From Candidatus Mycolicibacterium alkanivorans (GTDB lineage Bacteria > Actinomycetota > Actinomycetes > Mycobacteriales > Mycobacteriaceae), in the NCBI RefSeq assembly GCF_022760805.1, contig NZ_JAIVFL010000001.1, positions 3,410,001 through 3,474,000 of the forward strand: a DNA stretch of 64,000 nucleotides, in the 5' to 3' direction. The notes beneath the pieces were generated by a model. The model did no database searches. It had not been told where the DNA came from and saw only the letters and a list, made by a program, of their open reading frames with translations. Shown in pieces: positions 16,240-24,380 of the stretch (position 1 is its first letter; every line of letters starts with the position of its first letter). The translations under genes were made by a program, and so were the position numbers.

Positions 16240-17829
16240 TCAGCTGAACTGAAAGCCCTTGTAGCCAGCGTCCTTGCACTCCGAGAGCACGTTGCGGTAG
16301 GCGCCCAGACCCGCAAGGTAGAAGTAGACCGTGTTCTTCTTGCCGGGAATGTTGGCGCCGAAAATCCATGACTGTGCCTTCGGGAACAGCGTCGCGTCGG
16401 CGACCTCGCGGCAGGTGGCGGTCCAGTCCTGCTCGGCGTCGGCGGTCGGCTCCACGGTGGAGAAACCGGTCTGCTCCACGTGCCCGATCAGGTCGGTGGA
16501 CCACTCCACCTGTGTCTCGATCGACGGCGGCAGGTTGGTGAAGGGGCCATTAGGCCCGAGCACCATGAACATGTTCGGGAAGTTCGCGACCGCCACCCCG
16601 AGATAGCTTGACGGTCCGTCCTTCCAGTAGTCCGCCATCGTGAGGCCATTGCGGCCTCGCAGGTCGAAACGCTTGTAGTTGCCGTCGACCGCGTCGAATC
16701 CGGTGGCGAAGATCAGGATGTCGATCTGGTGCTCCACCCCGTCGGAGGTCCGGACGCCGGCGGGCGTGATCTCCGCGATCGGATTCTCCTTGACGTCCAC
16801 GAGTTCGACGTTGTCACGGTTGAAGGTTGCGTAGTACCCGCTATCGCACAGCGGCCGCTTGGCGTAGAGGTCCCGCGGCATCAGCTTGCGGGCCGTCTCG
16901 GGGTCCTTGACGATCTCTGCGATCTTGCCCTTGATGAAGTCTTGTGCGGCCTTGTTCGCGACCTCGTTGGTGGCAATGTCGGCGAAGGTCTCGAACATGA
17001 AGCGGAAGCCGCCGCCCTTTTCCCACGCTCGCTCGAAGATCGCCAGCGCCTCCGACGACGACACGGACTCGTAGGTGGTGGTGCTCTCCTCGAAGCCGAA
17101 GGCGACGACCGAGTTGCGCACCTGCTCCCAGATGGCCTCGTAGTTCTCCTTGACGTCTGCGACGTACTCGCGAGAGACCGGCCCGTTGCCCACGGGGACG
17201 GTGAACTGGGCCGAGCGCTGGAACACGGTCAGATGGTCGACCTCGGGAGCGATCGCGGTGATGACCTGGACTCCGGTGGATCCGTTCCCGATCACACCAA
17301 CCCGTTTGCCGGCCAGTTCGAGGTCGGCCGGCCACTGGCTGGTGTGTACGTGGACGCCTTGGAAGGTGTCGATGCCCTTGAGGTCGGGGAGGTTCGTGGC
17401 CGACAGCAGCCCCACCGCGGTGACGAGGTACTTCGCGGTGTGCAGTTCGCCGGTGTCGGTCTTGACGTGCCAGAGGTTGTCGTTCTCGTGGAAGTGCGCC
17501 GCGACGACGCCGGTGTTGAGCTGAATATCGGGCCGCAATTTCCAGCGGTCGGCCACGTGCTCGAGGTAGCTCAGGATTTGCGGCTGGGTGACGTAGCGGG
17601 TGTTGAAGTCCCACTCTTTCAGCAAGTCCTTGTCGCAGGAGTAGCAGTAAACGAACGACTCGGTGTCCGAGAGTGCGCCCGGGTAACGGTTCCAGTACCA
17701 GGTACCGCCCACGCCACCGGCCTTGTCGAACAGTCGCACGTTCAAGCCGTGCTCGTCGCGCAGCTTCTTGAGGGCATACATCCCACCGAAGCCCGCGCCG
17801 ATGACGATCGCATCATGGTGAGTGCTCAT
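16240..17829 (-). CDS. Type I Baeyer-Villiger monooxygenase
   Basis: A flavoprotein that inserts oxygen next to a ketone carbonyl, giving an ester or lactone with NADPH and O2. Its 529 residues match cyclohexanone/acetone-monooxygenase-like enzymes. The first Rossmann motif GAGFGG is at 11-16; the family fingerprint F-x-G-x3-H-x3-W spans F156 to W166; the second Rossmann motif GNGSTG is at 181-186. ATG with AGAGGA upstream. It lies between an esterase and an aldehyde dehydrogenase, the arrangement expected for ketone to ester to acid plus alcohol. In Gordonia sp. TY-5 an analogous pair (acetone monooxygenase plus esterase) serves propane metabolism. Confidence 0.93.
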   Translation of the reverse strand: MSTHHDAIVIGAGFGGMYALKKLRDEHGLNVRLFDKAGGVGGTWYWNRYPGALSDTESFVYCYSCDKDLLKEWDFNTRYVTQPQILSYLEHVADRWKLRPDIQLNTGVVAAHFHENDNLWHVKTDTGELHTAKYLVTAVGLLSATNLPDLKGIDTFQGVHVHTSQWPADLELAGKRVGVIGNGSTGVQVITAIAPEVDHLTVFQRSAQFTVPVGNGPVSREYVADVKENYEAIWEQVRNSVVAFGFEESTTTYESVSSSEALAIFERAWEKGGGFRFMFETFADIATNEVANKAAQDFIKGKIAEIVKDPETARKLMPRDLYAKRPLCDSGYYATFNRDNVELVDVKENPIAEITPAGVRTSDGVEHQIDILIFATGFDAVDGNYKRFDLRGRNGLTMADYWKDGPSSYLGVAVANFPNMFMVLGPNGPFTNLPPSIETQVEWSTDLIGHVEQTGFSTVEPTADAEQDWTATCREVADATLFPKAQSWIFGANIPGKKNTVYFYLAGLGAYRNVLSECKDAGYKGFQFS

Positions 17830-17893
17830 ATCAGTCGGTCCTCTGTTCTCTTCGTGCCCGAATTTGTCTGTCCGAGTTCGTCTGCCGGGAGGG

Positions 17894-18793
17894 TCAGCGG
17901 CGGTACCAGCTGCCGATCCGGGCGATTTCCGCGTCGGCCTCCGGGGCGCGCCCGGCGAGGCAGGGAAACACGTGCTGCATGCGGTCGACGACGGAGAGCG
18001 TCACCTCGGCGCCCGCCGCCGAGGCCCGGTCGGCGAGCCGGGTTGCGTCATCCAGCAGCGTTTCCGCCGACCCGGCGCTGATGTACAACCGAGGGAAACC
18101 GGTGTAGTCGGCGTACAGCGGGTTGGCGAGCGGATCATCGGGCTTGCCGGTCTCGCCGAGGAACATCGCCGACATCCCCTCGAGGATCTGTCGACTGACC
18201 AGGCCGTCGGCGGCCGCGTTGGTGGTCAAGCTTTCGCCGGCGAGCTCCATGTCAAGCCACGGCGAGATGGCGATCACTGCGCCGGGCAGCGGCGAGCCGT
18301 CGTCGCGGAGCTTTAACACGGTGGCGACGGCCAGGTTGCCGCCGGCGGAGTCGCCGGCGGTGATGATGCTGCCGGGCGCGAAGCCTCGGTCCAGCAGCGC
18401 GCGATACACCGCGGTGGCGTCTTCGATCTGCGCGGGGAAGGGATGCTCGGGCGCTCGCCGGTAGTCGAGGACGAACGCTGTCGTCCCGAGCGCTTTGGCG
18501 AGGTGTGCGGCGAGCTTGCGGTGGCTGGCCGCGGATCCGGTTGCGAAGCCGCCACCGTGGGTGTATAAGATCACCCTCGACGTGTCCGCGCCGAGCGGGA
18601 GGGCCCAGATACCCTCGACGCCGGCGACGACGTCCGACCGGTACGTCACGGCCTCGGGCTCCTTAGTCGGCTGGTGCCACTCGTCGAACATGCTGCGCAG
18701 CATCCCAATGGACATTTGTGGGTCGGCGGCCATGCGGCTGGACCAGGCCCGGTAGAGCGCCTCGAGAAAGTCGGCTTCTGCAGAGACGGTCAC
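17894..18793 (-). CDS. Alpha/beta hydrolase, HSL-type esterase
   Basis: A 299-residue carboxylesterase of the hormone-sensitive-lipase family. The oxyanion loop is HGGGF, the nucleophile motif GDSAGG, and the catalytic His lies in MQHVFP near the C-terminus. I chose GTG 18793 because AAAGG lies upstream; an in-frame GTG at 18814 would add seven residues. Upstream of and co-directional with the Baeyer-Villiger monooxygenase gene, so it most likely cleaves that enzyme's ester or lactone. First gene of the module; faces the AcoR-like regulator across 326 bases. Confidence 0.92.
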   Translation of the reverse strand: MTVSAEADFLEALYRAWSSRMAADPQMSIGMLRSMFDEWHQPTKEPEAVTYRSDVVAGVEGIWALPLGADTSRVILYTHGGGFATGSAASHRKLAAHLAKALGTTAFVLDYRRAPEHPFPAQIEDATAVYRALLDRGFAPGSIITAGDSAGGNLAVATVLKLRDDGSPLPGAVIAISPWLDMELAGESLTTNAAADGLVSRQILEGMSAMFLGETGKPDDPLANPLYADYTGFPRLYISAGSAETLLDDATRLADRASAAGAEVTLSVVDRMQHVFPCLAGRAPEADAEIARIGSWYRR

Positions 18794-18882
18794 GAGCGTT
18801 GCCTTTCGGATCACAGTTGCTTTTCCGGGATTGTGATGTGGACAACCCGACTATCAGTGTGTGAGCGGCGCAATAGCAACGA

Positions 18883-18901
18883 CTGTTCCGATTTGAAACA
18901 G
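18883..18901. promoter_or_regulatory. Imperfect dyad CTGTT-N9-AACAG
   Basis: An inverted repeat with CTGTT and AACAG arms sits in the 326-base gap (18794-19119) between the esterase and the AcoR-like activator. It is a reasonable target for that activator or for autoregulation. No other feature was recognised in the gap. Confidence 0.4.
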
Positions 18902-19119
18902 CGCGGCGGCCCCACGCTTCGGGCTTCCACAGCCCGCCCACTCCCAGGCCAAGACCGAAAGGGCGCCCGAAATCACCGTCCGCAGCGGTAGGCTTGTTCC
19001 AGGCGCTGTCGCGGACGCGTCGGCACGGCCCGCCCGACGGGTTGGCGGGGCCGAATTCCTCTCGGCGGACCGAGTCTCCGACAGCGGTTGCGTGAGTTCC
19101 GTGAGTCCCCGGAGGAACA

Positions 19120-20931
19120 ATGGCGAGGCCTTTCAGCGGCATCGAGCTGGACCGCTTGCGGGCGGCGCGGGAACGGCTGCTGGATCAAGGCGTGCAACAC
19201 CACGTCGACGTGTCGGGCACAGTCCGGGAATCGATCATGCGCAGCTGGCGCCGGTCGGCGAGCCAGGGCGTGCCCACCGACCGGATCGCCTTTCACCATC
19301 TCGATGCACATGGACGTTCCGAGCTGCTGTGCCGGTCGGCCGATCCCGTGCTGGATCGCCTGCAGGCCGACCTGGACGGGCTCGGTGTGGCGGTCTTTCT
19401 CAGCGATCACAAGGGCCGGATCTTGTCCCGGCGGGCGGCCGGCAACGTGCAGCGGAAGAAGCTCGACGGCTCGTGCGCCGCAGAAGGGTTCGACTTCTCC
19501 GAGTGTGCCGTGGGAACCAACGGCATCGGTACGGTCCTCGAGGAGAAGACCCCGCTGTTCGTCCGCGGAGGCGAGCACTTCAACGAGCTGCTGGAGCCGC
19601 TGGCCTGCGCCGGCGCACCCATCCGCATGGCTCCGGCCGGTCGAGTCCTCGGCTCGATCGCCCTGACCTGCTCGGTTGAGGCCACCAACCCGATGATGCT
19701 GACCCTGGCGGTGAACGCCGCCCGGCAGATCGAACAGGTGCTGGCCGACCTGGACGGAGGCCGCAACCGGGCCCTTTTCGCCGCGCTGAATCCCAAGTCC
19801 GGTGCCACCGGCCGGGTGCCGACGGTTGTACTGACCCCGGATGCGGTCGTTTCCAACACCGCTGGTCTTCAGTTCGTCACCCCGGAGCACCACCCATTGC
19901 TGTGGGAGGCCGTGACGAACCAGACCTGGGGCAGCGAGCCGCGAATCATCGAACTCGACCTGCCCTGCGGACGCGTGCTCGCGGTGGCGGAGCGACTCAG
20001 CGACCCCACCGGACACGCCTACCGGCTGGAGTTCAGTCAAGACTCGAAAAGCAGCCGGGCGCCTCGTCGACGCGAACCGGAAAGCGGCGAGTGCCTGCAT
20101 CCACTGCCGGCGGTCGATGAGCGGCTGCAGTACGCACTTCGGGTTTCTAGGACGATCGCAATCGACGGTCGGGCTGGCACCGGGAAGTACCACCTGTCCC
20201 GAAAAATCGCCGCGACGACCCCGCAGTGCCCCACCCGGGTAGTCGACATCGCGGCATTCGCGGCCAAGCCCGACACCGAGTGGCTCGCGGATGCGACCGA
20301 TGTGCTGTCGCGCGGCGGCCACGTCATCGTGCGTCACCTCGAACTGCTGGACCCTGGGTCGGTCGACAAGGTCACGGCGCTGACCGCGTTGACCACCGCA
20401 GCCGGCGGCGAGAAGGGGCGACTGCTGCTCACTGTCGACCTCCGAGCGGCGAGCGATCCCGTCGCCGAATTGGTGAAGGGCGCGGCGACCGTTGTCACCG
20501 TGCCCAACCTGTGCGACATGAAGGAGCAGATACCCGCAATCGCCGAGGCCATCCTGTCCGGCCTGGAAGGAATCCGGCCCGGCACCACCTTGGCATCCGC
20601 CCCACGACAGGCGCTCATGGCCTGCCCGTGGCCCGGAAACATCAGAGAGCTTCGCCAGGCGATGGTCGACGTTGCGGCCACACGGCCGGGCTGGCTTGTC
20701 CAACTCGAGAATCTGCCTCTGAGCCTGCGGGACGCGGCGCACAAACGTCAGCTGACCGGCTATGAAAGAGCCGAACGCGACGCAATCCTTGCTGCCGTCC
20801 AGGAAGCCAACGGCAATCGCTCCAAGGCGGCGGCACTGCTTGGGATCGGGCGAACCACCCTGTACCGCAAGATCCGTTCCCTCCACATCGACTGCCCCGA
20901 CCACATGTTCACCACCACGAGCGGTGGCTGA
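19120..20931 (+). CDS. AcoR-like GAF/AAA/Fis-type activator
   Basis: A 603-residue regulator laid out like sigma54-type activators. An N-terminal sensory region with a GAF-like domain (about residues 80-210, CAVGTNGIGTVLEEK) is followed by a degenerate AAA+ segment (Walker-A-like GRAGTGK around 350-356) and a C-terminal Fis helix-turn-helix (NGNRSKAAALLGIGRTTLYRKI). The GAFTGA loop that contacts sigma54 is not present, as in actinobacterial AcoR/MimR-like proteins, which must work with other sigma factors. It is divergent from the esterase-BVMO module and upstream of the diiron/SCP2 cluster, so either could be its target. Confidence 0.88.
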   Translation: MARPFSGIELDRLRAARERLLDQGVQHHVDVSGTVRESIMRSWRRSASQGVPTDRIAFHHLDAHGRSELLCRSADPVLDRLQADLDGLGVAVFLSDHKGRILSRRAAGNVQRKKLDGSCAAEGFDFSECAVGTNGIGTVLEEKTPLFVRGGEHFNELLEPLACAGAPIRMAPAGRVLGSIALTCSVEATNPMMLTLAVNAARQIEQVLADLDGGRNRALFAALNPKSGATGRVPTVVLTPDAVVSNTAGLQFVTPEHHPLLWEAVTNQTWGSEPRIIELDLPCGRVLAVAERLSDPTGHAYRLEFSQDSKSSRAPRRREPESGECLHPLPAVDERLQYALRVSRTIAIDGRAGTGKYHLSRKIAATTPQCPTRVVDIAAFAAKPDTEWLADATDVLSRGGHVIVRHLELLDPGSVDKVTALTALTTAAGGEKGRLLLTVDLRAASDPVAELVKGAATVVTVPNLCDMKEQIPAIAEAILSGLEGIRPGTTLASAPRQALMACPWPGNIRELRQAMVDVAATRPGWLVQLENLPLSLRDAAHKRQLTGYERAERDAILAAVQEANGNRSKAAALLGIGRTTLYRKIRSLHIDCPDHMFTTTSGG

Positions 20932-21144
20932 CGATCGAAGGCGTGCCTTCACGGGCCCCGGCGGCTGTCGAACTCGCTTATCGCCTGATCGCCGACGCTG
21001 GCCCTCGCAATCACCCGGTCGAGGTGACCGGCAACAACCTGCGCGACCTGATGAGCTTGGGTGGACCCCCCGATCACCGAGAACGCTTAACACCTTCGGG
21101 GCCGTATCTGGTAGCCCGACCAATGGTTGCGGTGCCGCGATGGC

Positions 21145-21172
21145 CCATTCGGGCCAGGGTTGGCCCGAATGG
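21145..21172. promoter_or_regulatory. 28-base perfect dyad upstream of the diiron gene
   Basis: CCATTCGGGCCA, a GGGT spacer, then the exact complement TGGCCCGAATGG. It lies 80 bases upstream of the diiron-protein ATG within the 321-base gap 20932-21252. It could be a regulator binding site for the downstream operon or the terminator of the AcoR-like gene. No T-tract follows and it lies more than 200 bases after that gene, which favours an operator. The rest of the gap shows no recognisable gene. Confidence 0.5.
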
Positions 21173-21252
21173 ACCTCCCGAGAACTGTGACCGGCGTCAT
21201 AGAGTGGCGTTACCGAGGGGTTACGGCACTTCATAGAGAGAAGGACCACCAG

Positions 21253-22437
21253 ATGACCGAAATACTGACCCGGATGCAGGCACTTCCGAGTGAAACTACG
21301 CTCGAAGACGAGGCATTGGCCGCTTACGAGAAGAAGTTCCGTGAGGACAACACCATCTGGGCTGAGCTTTTGCAGGAAAACCTCGACCGGCTTGAACGAG
21401 GCTCGTTTTCGCTGCACTGGATGAACACCGACGAGGCGAACTGGGGCGTACGTGCGCGGCCGAGTTCGCGGGGATTGACCTACACCGACATCAATCGTCC
21501 GCCGGCCTACGGCACGCTCCCCGAGCACAATGCGACACGCAACTTCGCCCCGCGCGGCTCGGTGCGCGACCCCTACGCCGAGCAGATGCCGATTATCGAC
21601 GCCTACGACATCCTCGATAAGAAGGACGCATGGGCGGACAACGTGGTGACGCTCTACGAAGAGGCCAAAGCACGGCAGTGGAACTCCACCAGCGACATCC
21701 CGTGGAGCGAGCTCGAGCCGGCCAGCGAGGATCTGGAGAAGGCTGCGTGCCAGCTGGCCACCTCCCTCACCGAGGTCGAGTTCGTCGCCGGCGACTTCCC
21801 GTCGCGCTGGATTTACCGCACCTCACCGGATTTCTTCGAAGTCAAGAACTTCCTCGTGACGCAGATGATGGACGAGGCCCGTCACATGGAGGTGTTCCGC
21901 AAGCGCGCGCTCGCCGCCGGCGGCGGCTTGTTGCACGCCAGCCCGGCTTTGGAGTGGGCGCTGAAGGCGATCCTCGAATCGCCAAGCCACACCCAAGGCA
22001 CATTCCTGCTCAATGTCCTGGGCGAAGGCCTTGTTCTGACCATATTCCGGGCCGGCGAATTCCTGGCCAAGACCCATGTCGACAAGGAAATCTTCCGGCG
22101 TTGCATGCAAGACGAGGCCCGCCACGTCTCTTATGGCACGCTGGAGCTGAAGAACTTCCTCGACAGCTCCACCGACCGGGACAAGGCGCTTTCGGATATG
22201 CACCGCTTCGCCGACCTCGGCGAGCAGATCATCCTCACCGCGCTGAGCAGCCCCGGCTTGCTGGAGCCGCTAGCCGTTCTCATGGGCGGTGGAGTCGACA
22301 AGATCGACGATGGCATGGAGGGTGTGTCGTTCCTGTGGGGGACGATTGTCGAGGAGTATCTACAGCGCTGTGATCGCGCTGGGTTTGACCGCCGCGAGAA
22401 GGTGACGATTCCGTTGGAGATGCCGTGGACAGCGTGA
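21253..22437 (+). CDS. Ferritin-like diiron protein, probable oxygenase
   Basis: A 394-residue soluble protein of the R2/AurF-like diiron class, not an SDIMO alpha subunit. Putative ligands in the four-helix bundle are E176 (or E174), E208 and H211 in DEARHMEVF, E258 (LGEGL), and E288 and H291 in DEARHVSYG. The spacing E-32-ExxH...E-30-ExxH is canonical. ATG preceded by AGAAGGA; an open frame to 21127 is unsupported. It overlaps the next gene (SCP2-like) at GTGA, and a ferredoxin follows, which could donate electrons. Hydroxylation, desaturation or N-oxygenation are all possible for the family; the substrate is unknown. The SCP2 neighbours hint at a lipid, sterol or other hydrophobic substrate. 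Confidence 0.85.
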   Translation: MTEILTRMQALPSETTLEDEALAAYEKKFREDNTIWAELLQENLDRLERGSFSLHWMNTDEANWGVRARPSSRGLTYTDINRPPAYGTLPEHNATRNFAPRGSVRDPYAEQMPIIDAYDILDKKDAWADNVVTLYEEAKARQWNSTSDIPWSELEPASEDLEKAACQLATSLTEVEFVAGDFPSRWIYRTSPDFFEVKNFLVTQMMDEARHMEVFRKRALAAGGGLLHASPALEWALKAILESPSHTQGTFLLNVLGEGLVLTIFRAGEFLAKTHVDKEIFRRCMQDEARHVSYGTLELKNFLDSSTDRDKALSDMHRFADLGEQIILTALSSPGLLEPLAVLMGGGVDKIDDGMEGVSFLWGTIVEEYLQRCDRAGFDRREKVTIPLEMPWTA

Positions 22438-22877
22438 GCACGCACACAGATCTTCCCACCGTCGAGTGGGTTACCCGACTGGCAGAGATCAACAAGGCTG
22501 ACCTCGCCGAGTTTCGCAAACTCGGCGAGGTTGACTGCCGGCTTGCCGTCAACATCTTCGACGGCGGCCCCGACGGGTCCGCGCTGATCGTCCAACTACG
22601 TTTCGACGGCTTTGACATCGACGAGATCAAGGAGATCGGCGAAACCGAACTGGAGTCGATGGATTTTGTCATCGAGACCGACCGAGACTCGTGGCTGGAA
22701 ATGGTGGACAACATCCGCGCCGGAGACGGCCGACCAGACCTCGATCACTCCCTCAACGCGCTGAGTATGGCGGCGACACCGATACGGGTTTGGTCATCCG
22801 ATCCGCTGGGTAGGGACATGTTTTTCCGCTACAACCAGAGTTTGCAGCATTTCATCAACAACTGTGCTCGGCTGTGA
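22434..22877 (+). CDS. SCP2-like small protein (first of three)
   Basis: A 147-residue protein with a sterol-carrier/SCP2-like pattern: a strand pair around LIVQLRFDGFDIDEI, then ESMDFVIETDRDSWLEMVDNI, which recalls the SCP2 core. GTG 22434 overlaps the diiron-gene stop (GTGA), giving translational coupling; an in-frame GTG at 22425 is an alternative. SCP2 domains bind fatty acyl chains or sterols in a hydrophobic tunnel. Its place between a diiron protein and a ferredoxin suggests substrate presentation or a coupling-protein-like role. The SCP2 assignment is weaker than for the two later copies. Confidence 0.65.
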   Translation: MSTHTDLPTVEWVTRLAEINKADLAEFRKLGEVDCRLAVNIFDGGPDGSALIVQLRFDGFDIDEIKEIGETELESMDFVIETDRDSWLEMVDNIRAGDGRPDLDHSLNALSMAATPIRVWSSDPLGRDMFFRYNQSLQHFINNCARL

Positions 22878-22905
22878 GTCGCCCGTCAGGGGAGAAGGAA
22901 GACAC

Positions 22906-23190
22906 ATGAGCCGCATTCGGCGAGGCCATTTCTATATTGATGACACATGCATCGGATGCGGAGCATGCGAGCATTCATGCCCGGGTCGCGTCGATGCCAT
23001 ATCGAAGAAAGCCGATGATTTCCTGGGCCGCTTCGTGATCGACCTGGAACAGTGCATCGACTGCGGGAAATGCGTGCCGCTGTGCCCGGTCGACTGTATT
23101 CACGACGGCCGTGTCGAGGCGGAGTTCGTGCCGGACAATGGCTACACGAAGATCGCGAAGCTGCACGACTGGGCGGCTCGAAAAAAATAG
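22906..23190 (+). CDS. Ferredoxin with two [4Fe-4S] motifs
   Basis: A 94-residue bacterial-type ferredoxin. Cluster motifs CIGCGACEHSCP (residues about 17-28) and CIDCGKCVPLCPVDC both follow the CxxCxxCxxxCP pattern, so two [4Fe-4S] clusters are expected. The C-terminus (about 20 residues ending in AARKK) extends beyond the minimal domain. ATG with GGAGAAGGA upstream. It lies in one run with the diiron protein and two SCP2-like proteins, so it is the obvious electron donor; no dedicated ferredoxin reductase is encoded nearby. Confidence 0.95.
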   Translation: MSRIRRGHFYIDDTCIGCGACEHSCPGRVDAISKKADDFLGRFVIDLEQCIDCGKCVPLCPVDCIHDGRVEAEFVPDNGYTKIAKLHDWAARKK

Positions 23191-23230
23191 TTGAGCGCGT
23201 CGAACGATTCAGGAGTTGAGGGACTTTACC

Positions 23231-23638
23231 ATGGGCGTTTTCAAAGATGGCGACGAGGCAACGAAGTACATTGCCGGGATCTTCGAGGAGGCGGTGGCAG
23301 ACGAATCGATCGCCGACCAACTCGCAGCATCCGGCGTTGTGCTACGACTCAACTGCACGGACCCGGACATCCAGATCACCGTCGACATGCCCAACAAAAA
23401 AGTGATCACCGGGAGCTGTGACCTTTCGCCCACCGTGGCGATGTCGATGACCTCCGACATGGCCAACCGGTTCTGGCAGGGAAAACTCAACCTTGCTGTC
23501 TCGCTGGCCAAGGGCCAGGTCCGCGCCAAAGGCCCGGTGCCGAAGATCCTCAAGCTCGTGCCCGTCGCCAAGAAGCTTTTCCCCCGCTACGAGGAGTCGC
23601 TGCGGGCCGGGGGGCGCACCGACTTGCTGGCTGTTTGA
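23231..23638 (+). CDS. SCP2 sterol-carrier-like protein (second of three)
   Basis: A 135-residue SCP2-domain protein: an N-terminal helix (DGDEATKYIAGIFEEAV), a beta-sheet core with DPDIQITVDMPNKKV, the helix SDMANRFWQGKLN, and the glycine-rich AKGQVRAKGPVPKILKL strand typical of SCP2. It aligns along its length with the protein at 25847-26248, notably in VDMPN and the N(R/K)FW motif. ATG 23231 with AGGGA upstream. Last gene of the diiron-ferredoxin run; a small hairpin follows before the convergent response-regulator gene. Confidence 0.85.
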   Translation: MGVFKDGDEATKYIAGIFEEAVADESIADQLAASGVVLRLNCTDPDIQITVDMPNKKVITGSCDLSPTVAMSMTSDMANRFWQGKLNLAVSLAKGQVRAKGPVPKILKLVPVAKKLFPRYEESLRAGGRTDLLAV

Positions 23639-23643
23639 CCGAA

Positions 23644-23659
23644 CGCCGGCACACCGGCG
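23644..23659. terminator. Short GC hairpin between convergent genes
   Basis: CGCCGG-CACA-CCGGCG, a 6-bp stem with 4-base loop, in the 32-base gap between the SCP2 gene and the convergent response-regulator gene. A shared terminator is plausible from position, but the stem is short. Confidence 0.4.
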
Positions 23660-23670
23660 GACCCGAATCC

Positions 23671-24345
23671 TCATTGCGACCAGTCGGCGTCGGCGAGGTC
23701 GTCGAGCAACCGAAGCCGCCCGGCCATCGCCGCGGCGGCGATACGGTTGGTGACACCGAGCTTGTGCAGCAACGCGGCCACCATCCGTTTGACGGTCCGC
23801 TCCGAGACCACCATCCGCCGCGCGATATCGCTGGTCTCCACGCCCCTGGCCAGCAAGGTCCACAGCTGAAGCTCCTGCGTGCTGAAGTTGTCCAGCAACG
23901 CTGGCCGCGGTTCGTGGGACTTCGCCAGCAGCGCGTCAAGCAGCGCGCCGTCGATGACCCGCAAACCTTCGGCGACGGTCCACAGCGGACCGGCCAGCGC
24001 TTCGGGCCGCGCCGTCTTCGGCAGGAATCCGTCGGCGCCGGCGCGCAGCGCCTCCTCGGCCAGCTCGAGGTTGTCGGTCCCTGACAGCGCCAAGATCCGG
24101 GTCTTGGGATGGCGCGCCTTAATATGCCGGATGGCGGCTATCCCGCCGAGCGGGGGCATGGACAGGTCGATGATCGCGACGTCGGCAGCACAGCGGGCCA
24201 CCAGGTCGGCAGCCTCCTCGACGTAGGTGGTCTGCCCACCCACCGTGAACGACTCGCCCCATTGACGGTTGAGCAGCAAAGCCAGGCCTTGTGAGAAAAG
24301 CTCGTGGTCGTCGACGATCACAACGACGTACGGCTTGCCACTCAT
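23671..24345 (-). CDS. NarL/LuxR-type response regulator
   Basis: A 224-residue response regulator. The receiver domain opens VVVIVDDHELFSQGL with the acidic pocket DD; the phospho-acceptor is D60 in AIIDLSMPP and the conserved Lys is in LPKTARPEA. The C-terminal LuxR-type helix-turn-helix is STQELQLWTLLARGVETSDIARRMVVSERTVKRMVAALLHKLG. Its start is only 35 bases from the divergent histidine-kinase start, leaving almost no leader, so both transcripts may be leaderless. It probably controls the surrounding diiron/SCP2/ligase/dehydrogenase cluster. Confidence 0.92.
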   Translation of the reverse strand: MSGKPYVVVIVDDHELFSQGLALLLNRQWGESFTVGGQTTYVEEAADLVARCAADVAIIDLSMPPLGGIAAIRHIKARHPKTRILALSGTDNLELAEEALRAGADGFLPKTARPEALAGPLWTVAEGLRVIDGALLDALLAKSHEPRPALLDNFSTQELQLWTLLARGVETSDIARRMVVSERTVKRMVAALLHKLGVTNRIAAAAMAGRLRLLDDLADADWSQ

Positions 24346-24380
24346 TGCTACGACGCTACTCCGGCCCTAATGTCGGCCCG

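Noticed and set aside
20943..21236. Open frame of 97 codons between the AcoR-like and diiron genes
   Set aside because: No ribosome site, no recognisable protein pattern, and it runs through the 28-base dyad.
18973..21528. 851-codon minus-strand open frame opposite the AcoR-like gene
   Set aside because: Antisense shadow typical of high-GC DNA; the plus-strand gene has clear domains and the antisense frame shows none.
21253..22437. Third SDIMO alpha subunit
   Set aside because: It has two DEARH motifs but lacks SDIMO landmarks, is shorter, and has no beta, coupling or reductase partners.
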